This document shows, piece after piece, positions 14,771 through 23,870 of a stretch of 62,248 bases of DNA. Within the stretch, counting starts at the first letter, position 1, and each line of letters starts with the position of its first letter. The notes below the pieces were generated by a model that was given only the letters and a program-made list of their open reading frames with translations, searched no databases and was not told where the DNA came from. The DNA comes from a virus. The translations under genes were made by a program, and so were the position numbers. The DNA lies in IMG/VR virus record IMGVR_UViG_3300028490_000008, positions 1-62,248 of that record. The stretch is one strand, 5' to 3'.

Positions 14771-15880
14771 ATGATAGGCGAACCAAAGACACTTAGGCAC
14801 CTGATAGAGAATGCGAATGAAGGCTATGCAGTATCCGTAGTAGTAAGTACACGGTTTAGTGATGATGATATAGTCAAGAGGAAAGTGGGAGGGTTCAAGA
14901 AAGTGAACGACTACTTGTATCAGTGGTGGACAGGCAGTAAGTGGAAAGCTGTAGATGGATGTCTCCGTGATTTGTCTAAGTATTTTCAGGTAGACAACAA
15001 AGGGTACAAGATGCTCACCGGTGAATGGCCTTCTGATAAAGTGCAACGCAAGCTTGTGTTTAAGAATACAGCTCAAGGGTTTCATGATGTAGCTGTCTCA
15101 AGAGAGTGGACTCAAGGCAACAAGTCCGAAAAGAGAGTTGAGGTCAGAGTGTATCGAGACACAAAGAAGATGAACCATGCATCAGGAATATACATAGAGC
15201 TTGAGCAGATGCTTAAGGCTGAAGGTGTTGAGATGATTGTGCCAGAGTTTACAACCGCACCTCTTAAGAATATTGCAGACATGCTTATCGTTAAAGGTCA
15301 CAAGATTGAGGTGTTTGAGATAAAGAGCAAGGCTGACACATTTAAGAGGCTCGAAGCACAACTCACTGACTACAAGAGATATGCTGATAGAGTATGGGTG
15401 GTGATAGATGTTGCACTGACTAAGAAGTTTAATGCTTTTTGGGATAAGCATGCAGATCTTGTGTCTGGTGTTGGTGTATTGTTTTATGATGATGGGAAGC
15501 TCACTGTTGATACTATTGCTCAACTGAGTATGCCTACAATATCATTCCTTGACACACTTTGGGCAATAGAGAAAGAGAGCATACTGTTCGGACTAGGGTT
15601 GCCACACTCAAGTAGAACAAAAGATGGCAGTAGAGATGATCGTATTAAGAATGTGTGCCTCAATTCAGACAGTAGAGTAAATGAGATATCACGTATCGTA
15701 TTGATGTCAAGAATACAGAACTTTGCATCAGGTCTACACCCTACAAGAACAAGCACACCACTAGATAAATGTGCAGGGCAGATCAGTCTGTATAAACTAA
15801 ATCTCATAGTGTATGGACAAACACATGCAGAACAATACAAGCAAGAGCACATACAAGAACTTCCTAATTGCAATCTCTAG
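14771..15880 (+). CDS. PD-(D/E)XK nuclease-like protein (sce7726/MmcB-like)
   Basis: A 369-residue product. The middle carries a PD-(D/E)XK core: D170 in NIADMLIV, then E183-I-K185 in EVFEIKSKADTFKRL, followed by AQLTDYKRYAD and VWVVIDVAL. The E-x-K-S-x2-D-T-x2-R-L-x2-Q-x3-Y pattern is typical of the sce7726 family. The N-terminal ~130 residues are unrecognised and may give DNA or partner specificity; the C-terminal ~110 are helical. It is monocistronic, with an AAGGAGG ribosome site and its own promoter. It could cut host DNA or process phage DNA. Confidence 0.7.
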   Translation: MIGEPKTLRHLIENANEGYAVSVVVSTRFSDDDIVKRKVGGFKKVNDYLYQWWTGSKWKAVDGCLRDLSKYFQVDNKGYKMLTGEWPSDKVQRKLVFKNTAQGFHDVAVSREWTQGNKSEKRVEVRVYRDTKKMNHASGIYIELEQMLKAEGVEMIVPEFTTAPLKNIADMLIVKGHKIEVFEIKSKADTFKRLEAQLTDYKRYADRVWVVIDVALTKKFNAFWDKHADLVSGVGVLFYDDGKLTVDTIAQLSMPTISFLDTLWAIEKESILFGLGLPHSSRTKDGSRDDRIKNVCLNSDSRVNEISRIVLMSRIQNFASGLHPTRTSTPLDKCAGQISLYKLNLIVYGQTHAEQYKQEHIQELPNCNL

Positions 15881-15882
15881 TG

Positions 15883-15937
15883 TTAGATTTATGATTTAAT
15901 TTTGTTATAATAGCGGAACATGTATTGGCCAATACAT
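15883..15937 (+). promoter_or_regulatory. Promoter with an 18-bp palindrome for the virion gene block
   Basis: TTAGAT (15883-15888), a 17-bp spacer and TATAAT (15906-15911) preceded by TGT. Eight bp downstream lies ATGTATTGGCCAATACAT (15920-15937), a perfect palindrome at the expected transcription start. With no loop it is better suited to a dimeric DNA-binding protein than to an RNA hairpin. Confidence 0.65.
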
Positions 15938-15962
15938 CTACAAACACAACTGAAGGAATGAC

Positions 15963-17153
15963 ATGAAAGTCTCAAAACACGTAGATTTCGACAGTTTACT
16001 AAGTGGAACAGCATCGATTGAGAAGATAGCTGAAGCCCTAGATAACGGTGAACTGAACAAGCAAGCAGAACCAGACAATAAGAAGGGTAGTGGTGCATCT
16101 GATGCAGCCGAAACTCTAGCTACAGGAGCAGCCGTTGCCGGTGGTGCATCATACTTAAGTAACAAGAAGTCTACCAAGGCTGTTCGTAAGTTTCAGAAGC
16201 ATGAAGAGTCCAAGCTACACAATAGAGTAGGTAAGGCAATCGGTAAAGGATCTAAAACTGTAGGTAAGCTTGCTCGTAAAGCAGGTAGAAAGCTCACTCT
16301 CCGTGACCTTAAAGGCGAGAAGCTTTTAGAGAATGCACGTAATGCTAGTGACTCTGCAAAGAGAACTGGTAAACTTGGATTAGGTATGGCTGCAGGTGCA
16401 GTTGGGCTTAAGGCATACAGTGATTACCAGAAGGGTCAAGAGAAGACTGCAAGCGAAGAAAATATTCGTGGCGAGATTGCCAATGAGGTAACACGTGAGG
16501 CAACACCTGAAGGTGGAGCTAGAAAACGTGGTAAAGAGGGTGCCTTAGTTGGTGCTCTTGCAGGTTTCGCACATGGTGCAAGCAAGAAGGGTGGACTCAC
16601 ATCTCCTAAAGCAAGAATGCTTAAGGGTGCATGGCATGGTACAGCAGGAGCTGTATGGGGTGGTGGTGCTGCCGGTGCTGCTACTTATGCAAAGAAGAAA
16701 GTTATGCCTGATACTGCAGAAGATATGCAACGCTCATTTGAGAAGAAGCTAGAGAAGAGAGCAGGTCTTGCACACATTGGTGATGTAAGTCTTGTATCTG
16801 ATATGTCTGGTATATACGATAAAGAAGCAAACATCACTGCAGTAGCAAAAACTGTTGCCAGAAAGTCTGTTAAGAAGAAGAGTTTTATAGATAGACCCAT
16901 CGACATGACGACTAAGCCTGTTAAGGCAGCAAAGTCAACAGCAGATGACGCTACTGTGTTTCACTCAAGCTCAGGGAAGTCAACTAGCTTGAAAGATGCA
17001 GTCAAGGGTCATGACGTTGCAGTTGCAGGGATAAAGAACAACTCTAACTGGCAGAAGTCATACATAAACAATGGTGCCGCATTCACACGGTCTGCTAGAA
17101 AATTCGGTGCACCGTTCGGTAAAGACAGCTTCTTAAACAAGAAGGTGTTCTAA
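15963..17153 (+). CDS. Basic Gly/Ala-rich putative internal virion protein
   Basis: A 396-residue product, first gene of a co-directional run reaching the portal. It is lysine-rich with several small-residue hydrophobic stretches (TLATGAAVAGGASYL, GLGMAAGAVGLKAY, GALVGALAGFAHGA, GAVWGGGAAGAATYA), typical of glycine zippers. K-x-A motifs recur (QEKTASEE, LEKRAGLA, YDKEANIT). The composition suggests a membrane-active or DNA-associated virion component. No enzyme signature. GAAGGA precedes the ATG; the stop shares a base with the next ATG (TAATG). Confidence 0.7.
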   Translation: MKVSKHVDFDSLLSGTASIEKIAEALDNGELNKQAEPDNKKGSGASDAAETLATGAAVAGGASYLSNKKSTKAVRKFQKHEESKLHNRVGKAIGKGSKTVGKLARKAGRKLTLRDLKGEKLLENARNASDSAKRTGKLGLGMAAGAVGLKAYSDYQKGQEKTASEENIRGEIANEVTREATPEGGARKRGKEGALVGALAGFAHGASKKGGLTSPKARMLKGAWHGTAGAVWGGGAAGAATYAKKKVMPDTAEDMQRSFEKKLEKRAGLAHIGDVSLVSDMSGIYDKEANITAVAKTVARKSVKKKSFIDRPIDMTTKPVKAAKSTADDATVFHSSSGKSTSLKDAVKGHDVAVAGIKNNSNWQKSYINNGAAFTRSARKFGAPFGKDSFLNKKVF

Positions 17154-17419
17154 TGGATAAGGTAGCACAACCCAAATGGGCAAAGGAAGCAGTGAAACAT
17201 GTAATGAATGGTCGGTTTGGTAAAGCAAACAAGATCGTCAAGAATGTACGTAAGGGTATGAGTGAAGGCTCTACTCTCAATGTAACAAATGTAATCGCAG
17301 CAAAGAAAACAGCCAAAGGTACAAACCTACCATCTAAGATGACTCTTGGTGATGAGCGTAGACGTATCGCTAAAAAGAAGAGCGTGAAGAAACTGTTCAT
17401 CTCTGATAAGGTTAGGTAG
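17153..17419 (+). CDS. Small basic protein beginning MDKVAQ
   Basis: An 88-residue lysine-rich product. It starts MDKVAQPKW, matching the K-[VLIT]-A motif also found at the N-termini of 17424, 35446 and 44369. No domain recognised. Coupled to the previous gene by TAATG. Probably a virion-associated DNA-binding protein by context. Confidence 0.65.
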   Translation: MDKVAQPKWAKEAVKHVMNGRFGKANKIVKNVRKGMSEGSTLNVTNVIAAKKTAKGTNLPSKMTLGDERRRIAKKKSVKKLFISDKVR

Positions 17420-17423
17420 CACA

Positions 17424-17858
17424 ATGATAACCAAGATAGCAGGCGTTAGTTCAGCAGTGCTACGAGGTGTCAAGCTTGGTAATGGTAGAACCGGCAAGCT
17501 TAACCCTAGAAGTAAGTATGTGAATGCCAGAGCTTTTGCAAAAGAAGACGGCAAGACATACGCAAAGCATACAGGCAAGGCAGTCAAAGAGAGTGCTAAG
17601 CCAACAGGCAAATTCACTAAGTTCGTAAACATGTTTGGAGGTAAGACAACTTCTCAAGCCTCTATACATGAGAGTAAGACTATTGCATCTAAAGCTATGC
17701 GTAGTGGTAAGGAAGCAAAACAAGCAGCAACAGACACTCTAGCTAAGATCAAGCCCAACAAGGGTGGGTTCAAGGCATTCAGCAAAAAGCAAGAAGCACT
17801 CAAGCCTCATACTGGTAAGATGACTCTTTCACAATACAAAAAGAATAAAGGACTATAA
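17424..17858 (+). CDS. Basic protein beginning MITKIAG
   Basis: A 144-residue product rich in Lys, Thr and Ala with few hydrophobic segments. The N-terminus carries a K-I-A motif. A region around residues 45-60 is repetitive (THKTYAKHTGKAVKES-like composition). It lies 4 bp after the previous stop and 1 bp before the next gene. Likely nucleic-acid-binding virion protein (inference). Confidence 0.65.
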   Translation: MITKIAGVSSAVLRGVKLGNGRTGKLNPRSKYVNARAFAKEDGKTYAKHTGKAVKESAKPTGKFTKFVNMFGGKTTSQASIHESKTIASKAMRSGKEAKQAATDTLAKIKPNKGGFKAFSKKQEALKPHTGKMTLSQYKKNKGL

Positions 17859-17859
17859 C

Positions 17860-18285
17860 ATGGCACACGCATACATTAAGACAGCAAAAGAGGACTCTTC
17901 GGCAAAGAAAGCAGGAGCAGCAGTAACGGGATCAATGATCGGTGGACTACCAGGGGCTTATTCAGGGTACAAGGGTGCAAAAGATAAAGAAGAAGGCAAG
18001 AACAACATTGGTAAGCACTCTGCAGGACATGCCGCAGGAATGGCTACTATTGGTGGTGCAGTTGGTGCAGGTGTAGCAAAAGCAGAGAATGATATGGCTA
18101 AGGCAAGCAAGAAGTTTGGTAAGGTCAGTCTGAAGAATGTGAAGAAGGCAGGTGCTAAAGCTGCTCTCGGTGGTGCTGTTATTGGTGGGCTTAGTGGAGC
18201 TGCATCTTATGGTGTAGGTAGACTATGGTCTAAGGACAAAGAAGATAAGACATCGAAAACTCGTAAGCTTACAAAAAAAGACTAG
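17860..18285 (+). CDS. Glycine-zipper protein
   Basis: A 141-residue product with three Gly/Ala-rich helices (AGAAVTGSMIGGLPGAYSGY, AAGMATIGGAVGAGVA, GAKAALGGAVIGGLSGAA) separated by lysine-rich segments, a pattern typical of glycine-zipper membrane-inserting domains. Near the N-terminus it has YIKTAKED, another K-[VLIT]-A motif. It could help the phage genome or proteins cross a membrane during entry; this is inferred from composition and position only. Confidence 0.7.
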   Translation: MAHAYIKTAKEDSSAKKAGAAVTGSMIGGLPGAYSGYKGAKDKEEGKNNIGKHSAGHAAGMATIGGAVGAGVAKAENDMAKASKKFGKVSLKNVKKAGAKAALGGAVIGGLSGAASYGVGRLWSKDKEDKTSKTRKLTKKD

Positions 18286-18294
18286 GGGTAGCAC

Positions 18295-20718
18295 ATGAAA
18301 AGTTCAGTAACATCGAAATTAACACAACTCATCAATGATGAGGCAATGAAGCAGTTGGCGGAGAACTATCATGAGTTACTCCCTAAGCTAATCAAGGTAG
18401 ACGTTGACCATATTGAAGAGGACTTGACTTACGCAGTAGGTGCAGCATACTTCATGATTGGTGAGCGTATCATCTTTACACCTATCATATACCGTGAAGG
18501 TAAGGTTGACTCAATCTCTTACATTGGTGATACAGAGAATGAGACACTGTATGGATTGACTAAGAAGATGTACAAGCGTCTCATCAGTTCAACTAAGACA
18601 GAGTTTGGTAGAGCTATCTCAGAGAAAGAGCAAGAGCGTCTATTGATTGACAAGGGTATCATTGGTAGACTGTTTGCAACACCACAGACTATCTCACCTA
18701 AAGTTGCAAGTGATGATAACTATGAAGAGAATATGATTATTGACATGCTCAATAAGCCTGTGTTTGCAGCATCGTTTGAGAAGCTCGCATCAATGCCTGC
18801 ATACAAGAAGGTGCTTGACAAAGTGTACTCACAGAGAGTATTTGACAAGCTTGCATCTGTAAAGGCAATGACTAAGGTAGCAGAGATTGTAAGAGAGGAC
18901 GATGGTTCTATGATCTTCCATAAGATTGCAGACCTAGACTCATTACCAAGCAAGCACCGTGGTGAAGCTGCAATGGCTATTGCTAAGGAAGGGTTCTATA
19001 AGGTAGCATCTGACAATAGTGGTCCTAGTAAGGCAGCAATGCTTAAGGTTCCTACTATGGGTGAGATGTTATTCCGTGGTAAGAGTAGCCTTGAGATACT
19101 TACACAACCAGGTATCTACAATGCATTGACTCGTGACCTTAGTCTTGTACCTGTGCTTGTAGCTAGAGATGGCAGTAAGAACAGAAACTACTTGTACTAT
19201 GGAGATACTACATCTCTTGTACAGAATGGCTCACAAGATGCTAAGAGCAAGAAGTATTACCATGGTGTTGATGCAATGCCTGAATTCATTGGTATGACTG
19301 CAGGTTCACTTAACGGAGATCCACGAAGTCATATCGTTGGTGTGTTCGGACAAGAGAAGAAGCCTGCTGATGCACAGAAGATTGTTCTCGTATCTACATC
19401 TGACGACATTACAGTATATAGCCTAGACACAGTTACGAAAGTAGGCAACGAGCTTGTTGTTACAGTATGGTCTGGTGGCAATGTACGTACTATCGTAGTA
19501 GGTGAGAGTCACAACTATACAACAAGAGACGAAACTGTATATGTTCATCCTAACCATGTACTGTTTGTAGGCAAGAAAGACAGTGGTCTATCACACTCTA
19601 TGAGTAAGAACCAAACAAGAGCGTTGTCAACACTTATGACTGCAGACGATTTAGACTCTGCTTTCATCAAGACTGCATCATTCGATGTTACTTATTCAGC
19701 AGGTGCATACTTCTATGGTGACGAACGCCTAAACAAAGCAGAACTTACGCTTAATTTAAGAGAAGAAGGGTATGATAACGATAGTATTTCTACTGTTATT
19801 AAGACAGCCCAAGACGGGAACGGAGTGCCGGCAGAATTCAATGAGGTATCTCTTACGCTTAAGGCTATATTAGCAGAGCTTACGGAGTCTAAACATATGC
19901 TATCTGAACTTAAGTCAGTGATGATGGCCAACGAGCAAGGAGCTTTAAATGGCGAAACACAACCGCAACCGGACGGGGCACAGACCGGAGCAGATAATTC
20001 GGGACGACCTCAACCTCAACCTGTGGAAGGAGATCAAGGAGGGGCACAAGCTCAGCCTGTGGCAGGAGATCAAACTGGAGGCGACGCTACAACTCAGCGT
20101 ATTATGGAGTTGGCTTCTTCGGTGGGAGCAGATGGACAAGCGGTATTACAAGCTGGGCAACAACAAGGTTTGGATGCAGCACAAATAGTACAACAGCTCG
20201 AACAAGAGATTGCTCAAATGCAAGGTGGAGGTGAGCAACAGCCACAGCCACAACCACAAGGTGATGGTCAAGGTTCTCCAATGCAACAAGACATGGCTGC
20301 ACAAGGTGGTGCACCAATGGACCCGAACGCTCAACAAGACCCTAACGCTCAACAGCCAGGTGGTCAAGGGGCAGGAGAACAGACAGTCCAAGACTTGCAA
20401 CAACAGGGATACAACCCTAACATGACACCAGAGATGCTTGACCAGTTACAACAGATAGCAGACAAAGATGTACTTAACGCTTCAATCATTTCGTATCTCG
20501 TAGATACACCTGATGCAAAAGCAGTTACAGGGCAGTATATATCAGACATCACGAGTGGTGTAAATGGATTGGCAAGAACGCTACTACTTGTAGAGATACA
20601 ACGTACATCGTTCAATGACCAGATTGGGGACAAGCAGTTGAACACATTCTTATCAAGAGGTAAAACTCTACTTAACCGTATGACTGACTTCGTAATTGAT
20701 ATCTCAGTAATCGATTAA
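18295..20718 (+). CDS. Large portal-linked protein with eight K-[VLIT]-A motifs
   Basis: An 807-residue product. The motif K-[VLIT]-A, usually followed by S, D, E or Q, occurs at residues 136, 163, 185, 194, 210, 236, 459 and 503. Residues about 250-450 look like a folded beta-rich domain. Residues about 550-710 are a Gln/Gly/Pro-rich linker (QPQPQ, PNAQQ). The C-terminal ~95 residues are helical. Codon choice is consistent with strong expression. Its place two genes before the portal suggests a head or internal protein, possibly with scaffold or protease-substrate functions. No known family recognised. Confidence 0.7.
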   Translation: MKSSVTSKLTQLINDEAMKQLAENYHELLPKLIKVDVDHIEEDLTYAVGAAYFMIGERIIFTPIIYREGKVDSISYIGDTENETLYGLTKKMYKRLISSTKTEFGRAISEKEQERLLIDKGIIGRLFATPQTISPKVASDDNYEENMIIDMLNKPVFAASFEKLASMPAYKKVLDKVYSQRVFDKLASVKAMTKVAEIVREDDGSMIFHKIADLDSLPSKHRGEAAMAIAKEGFYKVASDNSGPSKAAMLKVPTMGEMLFRGKSSLEILTQPGIYNALTRDLSLVPVLVARDGSKNRNYLYYGDTTSLVQNGSQDAKSKKYYHGVDAMPEFIGMTAGSLNGDPRSHIVGVFGQEKKPADAQKIVLVSTSDDITVYSLDTVTKVGNELVVTVWSGGNVRTIVVGESHNYTTRDETVYVHPNHVLFVGKKDSGLSHSMSKNQTRALSTLMTADDLDSAFIKTASFDVTYSAGAYFYGDERLNKAELTLNLREEGYDNDSISTVIKTAQDGNGVPAEFNEVSLTLKAILAELTESKHMLSELKSVMMANEQGALNGETQPQPDGAQTGADNSGRPQPQPVEGDQGGAQAQPVAGDQTGGDATTQRIMELASSVGADGQAVLQAGQQQGLDAAQIVQQLEQEIAQMQGGGEQQPQPQPQGDGQGSPMQQDMAAQGGAPMDPNAQQDPNAQQPGGQGAGEQTVQDLQQQGYNPNMTPEMLDQLQQIADKDVLNASIISYLVDTPDAKAVTGQYISDITSGVNGLARTLLLVEIQRTSFNDQIGDKQLNTFLSRGKTLLNRMTDFVIDISVID

Positions 20719-20726
20719 GAGGGTAT

Positions 20727-21509
20727 ATGCAGAACTTAACGGTATTTGATGGGGAGTTCAACCTCATCGGAGAGCTAGAAGATGATAAACACTTCGACCT
20801 AGCTCTCGAAATCAGCAACAAACTACAAGGCAAGGTTGAAGGCGTATCTGATGAGGCAGAGGATCTCCTATGGATAGAGCAACACCAAATGAGATACACC
20901 TTCATTAAGCTAATGCTGTTTGTAGATGCTGAGATAAACATAATTGCAGATGCAATGGACATGAAAGAAGAGCTTGTTACTGCCTACAAGAAGCTTTTCT
21001 TTGATGTACATAAGATCCGTGGTGGTCACTTAGGTCGTACTCAATTCTACGAAGACATATTCGCCAAGTACAATGAAGGGTCACAGGAGTTTGCTTTTGG
21101 TATAATGCTACGAGAAGCAAACTTAGGTGGTGAAGACATCATACTTGCTCAGTTCGACATCAACATGAGAGATATGTCAGTAACAAGATACAAAGACTTA
21201 TTGCAAAAGAAAGCCATCTGGCGTGAGAACATAGTGGAGCGTAGTGATGAACAAGACTATGATGCATTACATGCTGAGATGAAGTCAAGAGAGTCGGTTC
21301 TCAACCTTGTTACTAAGGCAACATCCAAGGATGATAAGGCTAAGATTTCTGATCTTGGTGCACTTGTTAGAGTTCTTGAGAGTATGAATAAAATGGATCT
21401 TGGGCGAGGTCAACTACAACTTCGTACTTATGATACAAAAACAGAGGAAGTGTTTGAGGCTGAATTGCTCGAACCACCTAAACAAACAGACAAAGAGGAG
21501 ATTGAATAA
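20727..21509 (+). CDS. Helical protein preceding the portal
   Basis: A 260-residue acidic, mainly helical product. It lies directly upstream of the portal and shares one base with it (TAATG). Small terminase subunits and head chaperones often sit here, but I see no DNA-binding motif that would settle it. The ATG follows GAGGGTAT. Confidence 0.65.
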   Translation: MQNLTVFDGEFNLIGELEDDKHFDLALEISNKLQGKVEGVSDEAEDLLWIEQHQMRYTFIKLMLFVDAEINIIADAMDMKEELVTAYKKLFFDVHKIRGGHLGRTQFYEDIFAKYNEGSQEFAFGIMLREANLGGEDIILAQFDINMRDMSVTRYKDLLQKKAIWRENIVERSDEQDYDALHAEMKSRESVLNLVTKATSKDDKAKISDLGALVRVLESMNKMDLGRGQLQLRTYDTKTEEVFEAELLEPPKQTDKEEIE

Positions 21510-23353
21510 TGGGTTCTACATTTAGCGGAAAATTATATGACAGAAGGTTTATGGGGAAGTACAACAACTTAAGTAGTATATATGCAGACATACTTCCTAA
21601 TGATATTAAAGAGGTTATACAGTGGTCGGAGTTTATCGTAGCCAATGTACCTCTTGTAGCATCAGCTCTGGACAAGATGTCGTCTGTTGCGATTACTTCA
21701 TTGCAGTATATGACTGATGACCTTAGTGAGATGACAACCAATGATGCTAAGTCTTGGAAAAGCATATTGGAAGAGAATATGGAAATAGAAGAGAAGTTGC
21801 AAGAGACTGGGTTCAACTACCTACTTAATGGTAATGTATTTTTGTCTGTATTCTTCCCTATACATAGAACAGTTACATGTATGAAGTGTAAGACAGAGTT
21901 GTCTCAAGACAGATTTACCTCTTCTAGTAGCCTGAAGCCTGAAATGGAAGAGATACTCATGCCTACCAATGGTAAGCGTGGGGGTAAGAAAGAAAAGGGC
22001 ACCAAGACCACAAAGAAGCAGAAAGTCTTAGTGTTCAAAGGTGGATGTCCTGCATGTGCCGCCAAGTCTATATTTACAATCAAAGATATCAAGGTCAAAG
22101 ATATGGGTGGTGTAAATATCGTAACATGGCCTATCAACAGTATAAACTTCGTAAGTGACAACATCACAGGTAGAAGTACATACTATTACCGAATGCCTAA
22201 TGCTAACCGTAAGATGATTACAGAGGGCTTCCTCGATATGATATTCCATCAACCATTGGACATGATAGAAGCAGCGGTGAAGAACACTACTGTCAAGTTT
22301 GACCAAGGTAAGGTGTTGCACCTACGAAGAAAGAAGATGTCTGGTACAAACACAGGATGGGGAATGCCTATCTTAACCTCATCGATACCAGAGATGATAT
22401 CACTACTCCTACTACGTAAGTCACAAGAGCGTATATTGTCAGACATGATCTTCCCTTTACGTGGACTATCACCTAAAGCAAGTGGCTCTGATGGTAATGC
22501 TGTATACAACTTTATGTCAGGTACAGACCTTAGTCAGAAAGTAGAGAACATGCTTAAGGGTCACAAGAATAACCCTACGAGTATCAAGTATTTCCCTATA
22601 CCACTAGACACAGTAACTGCATTTGGAGAGGGTAAGTCGCTGAACCTATCAGAGGAGATAGACCAAATCTCAACTATGATTATGACCTCTATTGGTGTAC
22701 CGATTGAATTCGTTAAGGGTGGACTGGGATACACCGCAGCCGGTGCGTCAATCCGTGTACTTGAAAATCAACTGATGGGTCTTACAAACTCAATGGAAAA
22801 GGTAGCCAATTTTGTTGCAAAGCAGATAGCAGTGTATACAGACAAGAAGCCTGTACATATTAAGATCGTACCATTCCGTATCATTGATGATATTGCAGAG
22901 AAGCAGATACTCATGAGCCTTTACCAAGGACAGAAGCTTTCAGATCATACTATGGCATCTATGTTCAAGTTGGATGCTACTACTGAGAATGAGCGTATGA
23001 GTGAAGAGATGAAGCAAGGTATACGTACGAGATCTGAACTTGAAGAGTATCAGCGTAACCTTGCACAGAACCTTGAGGAGAAAGCGAAGACTGAAGCAAT
23101 GCTCAGTACAAGCTCCACTCAACAGGTTAATCAGCAAGCTATTATGCAAGAGGCTGACCAGATGGCTGCACAACTCAATCAGATGGACTCTGGTATGAAG
23201 AAGTCAGAAATGGATCGTCTACAGAAAGAGAACTGGCTATTGTATGTTGCTACTAAGGAACGTATGGAGTTCAATGCTCAAAAGGACGCTACTTCCGCAG
23301 CTCATGACCAAAAAGCAGAAGAGATGGGCATGGCACCACAAGGACAACAGTAG
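21509..23353 (+). CDS. Portal protein with zinc-finger-like insertion
   Basis: A 614-residue protein with portal features: an N-terminal VPLVASALDKM region, a central LSEEIDQISTMIMTSIGVPIEFV segment followed by GGLGYTAAGASIRVLENQL (typical of the portal stem/clip region), and a Gln/Glu-rich helical C-terminus. The portal forms the ring through which DNA is packaged and to which the neck attaches. An unusual insertion carries C124-x2-C127 and C180-x2-C183, linked by a disordered Lys/Gly/Thr stretch, probably a zinc ribbon. No terminase is next to it in this window. Assignment rests on pattern and position. Confidence 0.7.
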   Translation: MGSTFSGKLYDRRFMGKYNNLSSIYADILPNDIKEVIQWSEFIVANVPLVASALDKMSSVAITSLQYMTDDLSEMTTNDAKSWKSILEENMEIEEKLQETGFNYLLNGNVFLSVFFPIHRTVTCMKCKTELSQDRFTSSSSLKPEMEEILMPTNGKRGGKKEKGTKTTKKQKVLVFKGGCPACAAKSIFTIKDIKVKDMGGVNIVTWPINSINFVSDNITGRSTYYYRMPNANRKMITEGFLDMIFHQPLDMIEAAVKNTTVKFDQGKVLHLRRKKMSGTNTGWGMPILTSSIPEMISLLLLRKSQERILSDMIFPLRGLSPKASGSDGNAVYNFMSGTDLSQKVENMLKGHKNNPTSIKYFPIPLDTVTAFGEGKSLNLSEEIDQISTMIMTSIGVPIEFVKGGLGYTAAGASIRVLENQLMGLTNSMEKVANFVAKQIAVYTDKKPVHIKIVPFRIIDDIAEKQILMSLYQGQKLSDHTMASMFKLDATTENERMSEEMKQGIRTRSELEEYQRNLAQNLEEKAKTEAMLSTSSTQQVNQQAIMQEADQMAAQLNQMDSGMKKSEMDRLQKENWLLYVATKERMEFNAQKDATSAAHDQKAEEMGMAPQGQQ

Positions 23354-23384
23354 TGTTTCCTTTTGGAAGCATTTACTGTATAAT
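23354..23384 (+). promoter_or_regulatory. Post-portal stem-loop and promoter
   Basis: GTGTTTCC and GGAAGCAT around a TTTT loop form an 8-bp stem with wobble pairs just after the portal stop. A TATAAT box follows at 23379-23384, 22 bp before the next ATG. This looks like a boundary between transcription units. Confidence 0.45.
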
Positions 23385-23406
23385 TGACAGACAAAAAGGA
23401 TAGCAA

Positions 23407-23862
23407 ATGACAAACAGTTTTATACATGCTGCATTAAAGAGTGGACTTCGTTTCTTGTCCAAGCATACGCTAGTGGATACATTCCATTGGGTTAACACGT
23501 TGGACTTCTGGAATACGTATGGCTCCATAAAGTTCTCTTTGACCGACGAGGTATGGAGAAGTGCCAATAGAGGATATGGATATTCAATAGGTGGAATACA
23601 GCAGACAGTTGATGGGTTCAAGGACATCAGTTTTGAGTATAAGACATCTACAGAGTCATGCTGTGACCACCTTAGAGTATATATCAATGGTCAGCGTATC
23701 TTGAACGCAGGAGGAGAGCATGGGTGGACAGCATTCACGTACACAGCTCCGGCATATATAGCAGACTGTCTTGTGCAGATCTATTACTACAAAGACGGAA
23801 GTGTCGCTAATGGTAGTGATGCTGTATGGGTTAGAAACCTAGAAATAAATAAGCACCAGTAA
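23407..23862 (+). CDS. Putative jelly-roll structural protein
   Basis: A 151-residue beta-rich product. The segment CCDHLRVYINGQRIL followed by GEHGWTAFTY resembles the core of CUB/MAM-like or concanavalin-type jelly rolls used in phage adhesins. It heads a group of similar small beta proteins (23871, 24699). An AAAGGATAG site precedes the ATG. Confidence 0.55.
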   Translation: MTNSFIHAALKSGLRFLSKHTLVDTFHWVNTLDFWNTYGSIKFSLTDEVWRSANRGYGYSIGGIQQTVDGFKDISFEYKTSTESCCDHLRVYINGQRILNAGGEHGWTAFTYTAPAYIADCLVQIYYYKDGSVANGSDAVWVRNLEINKHQ

Positions 23863-23870
23863 GGATATCT

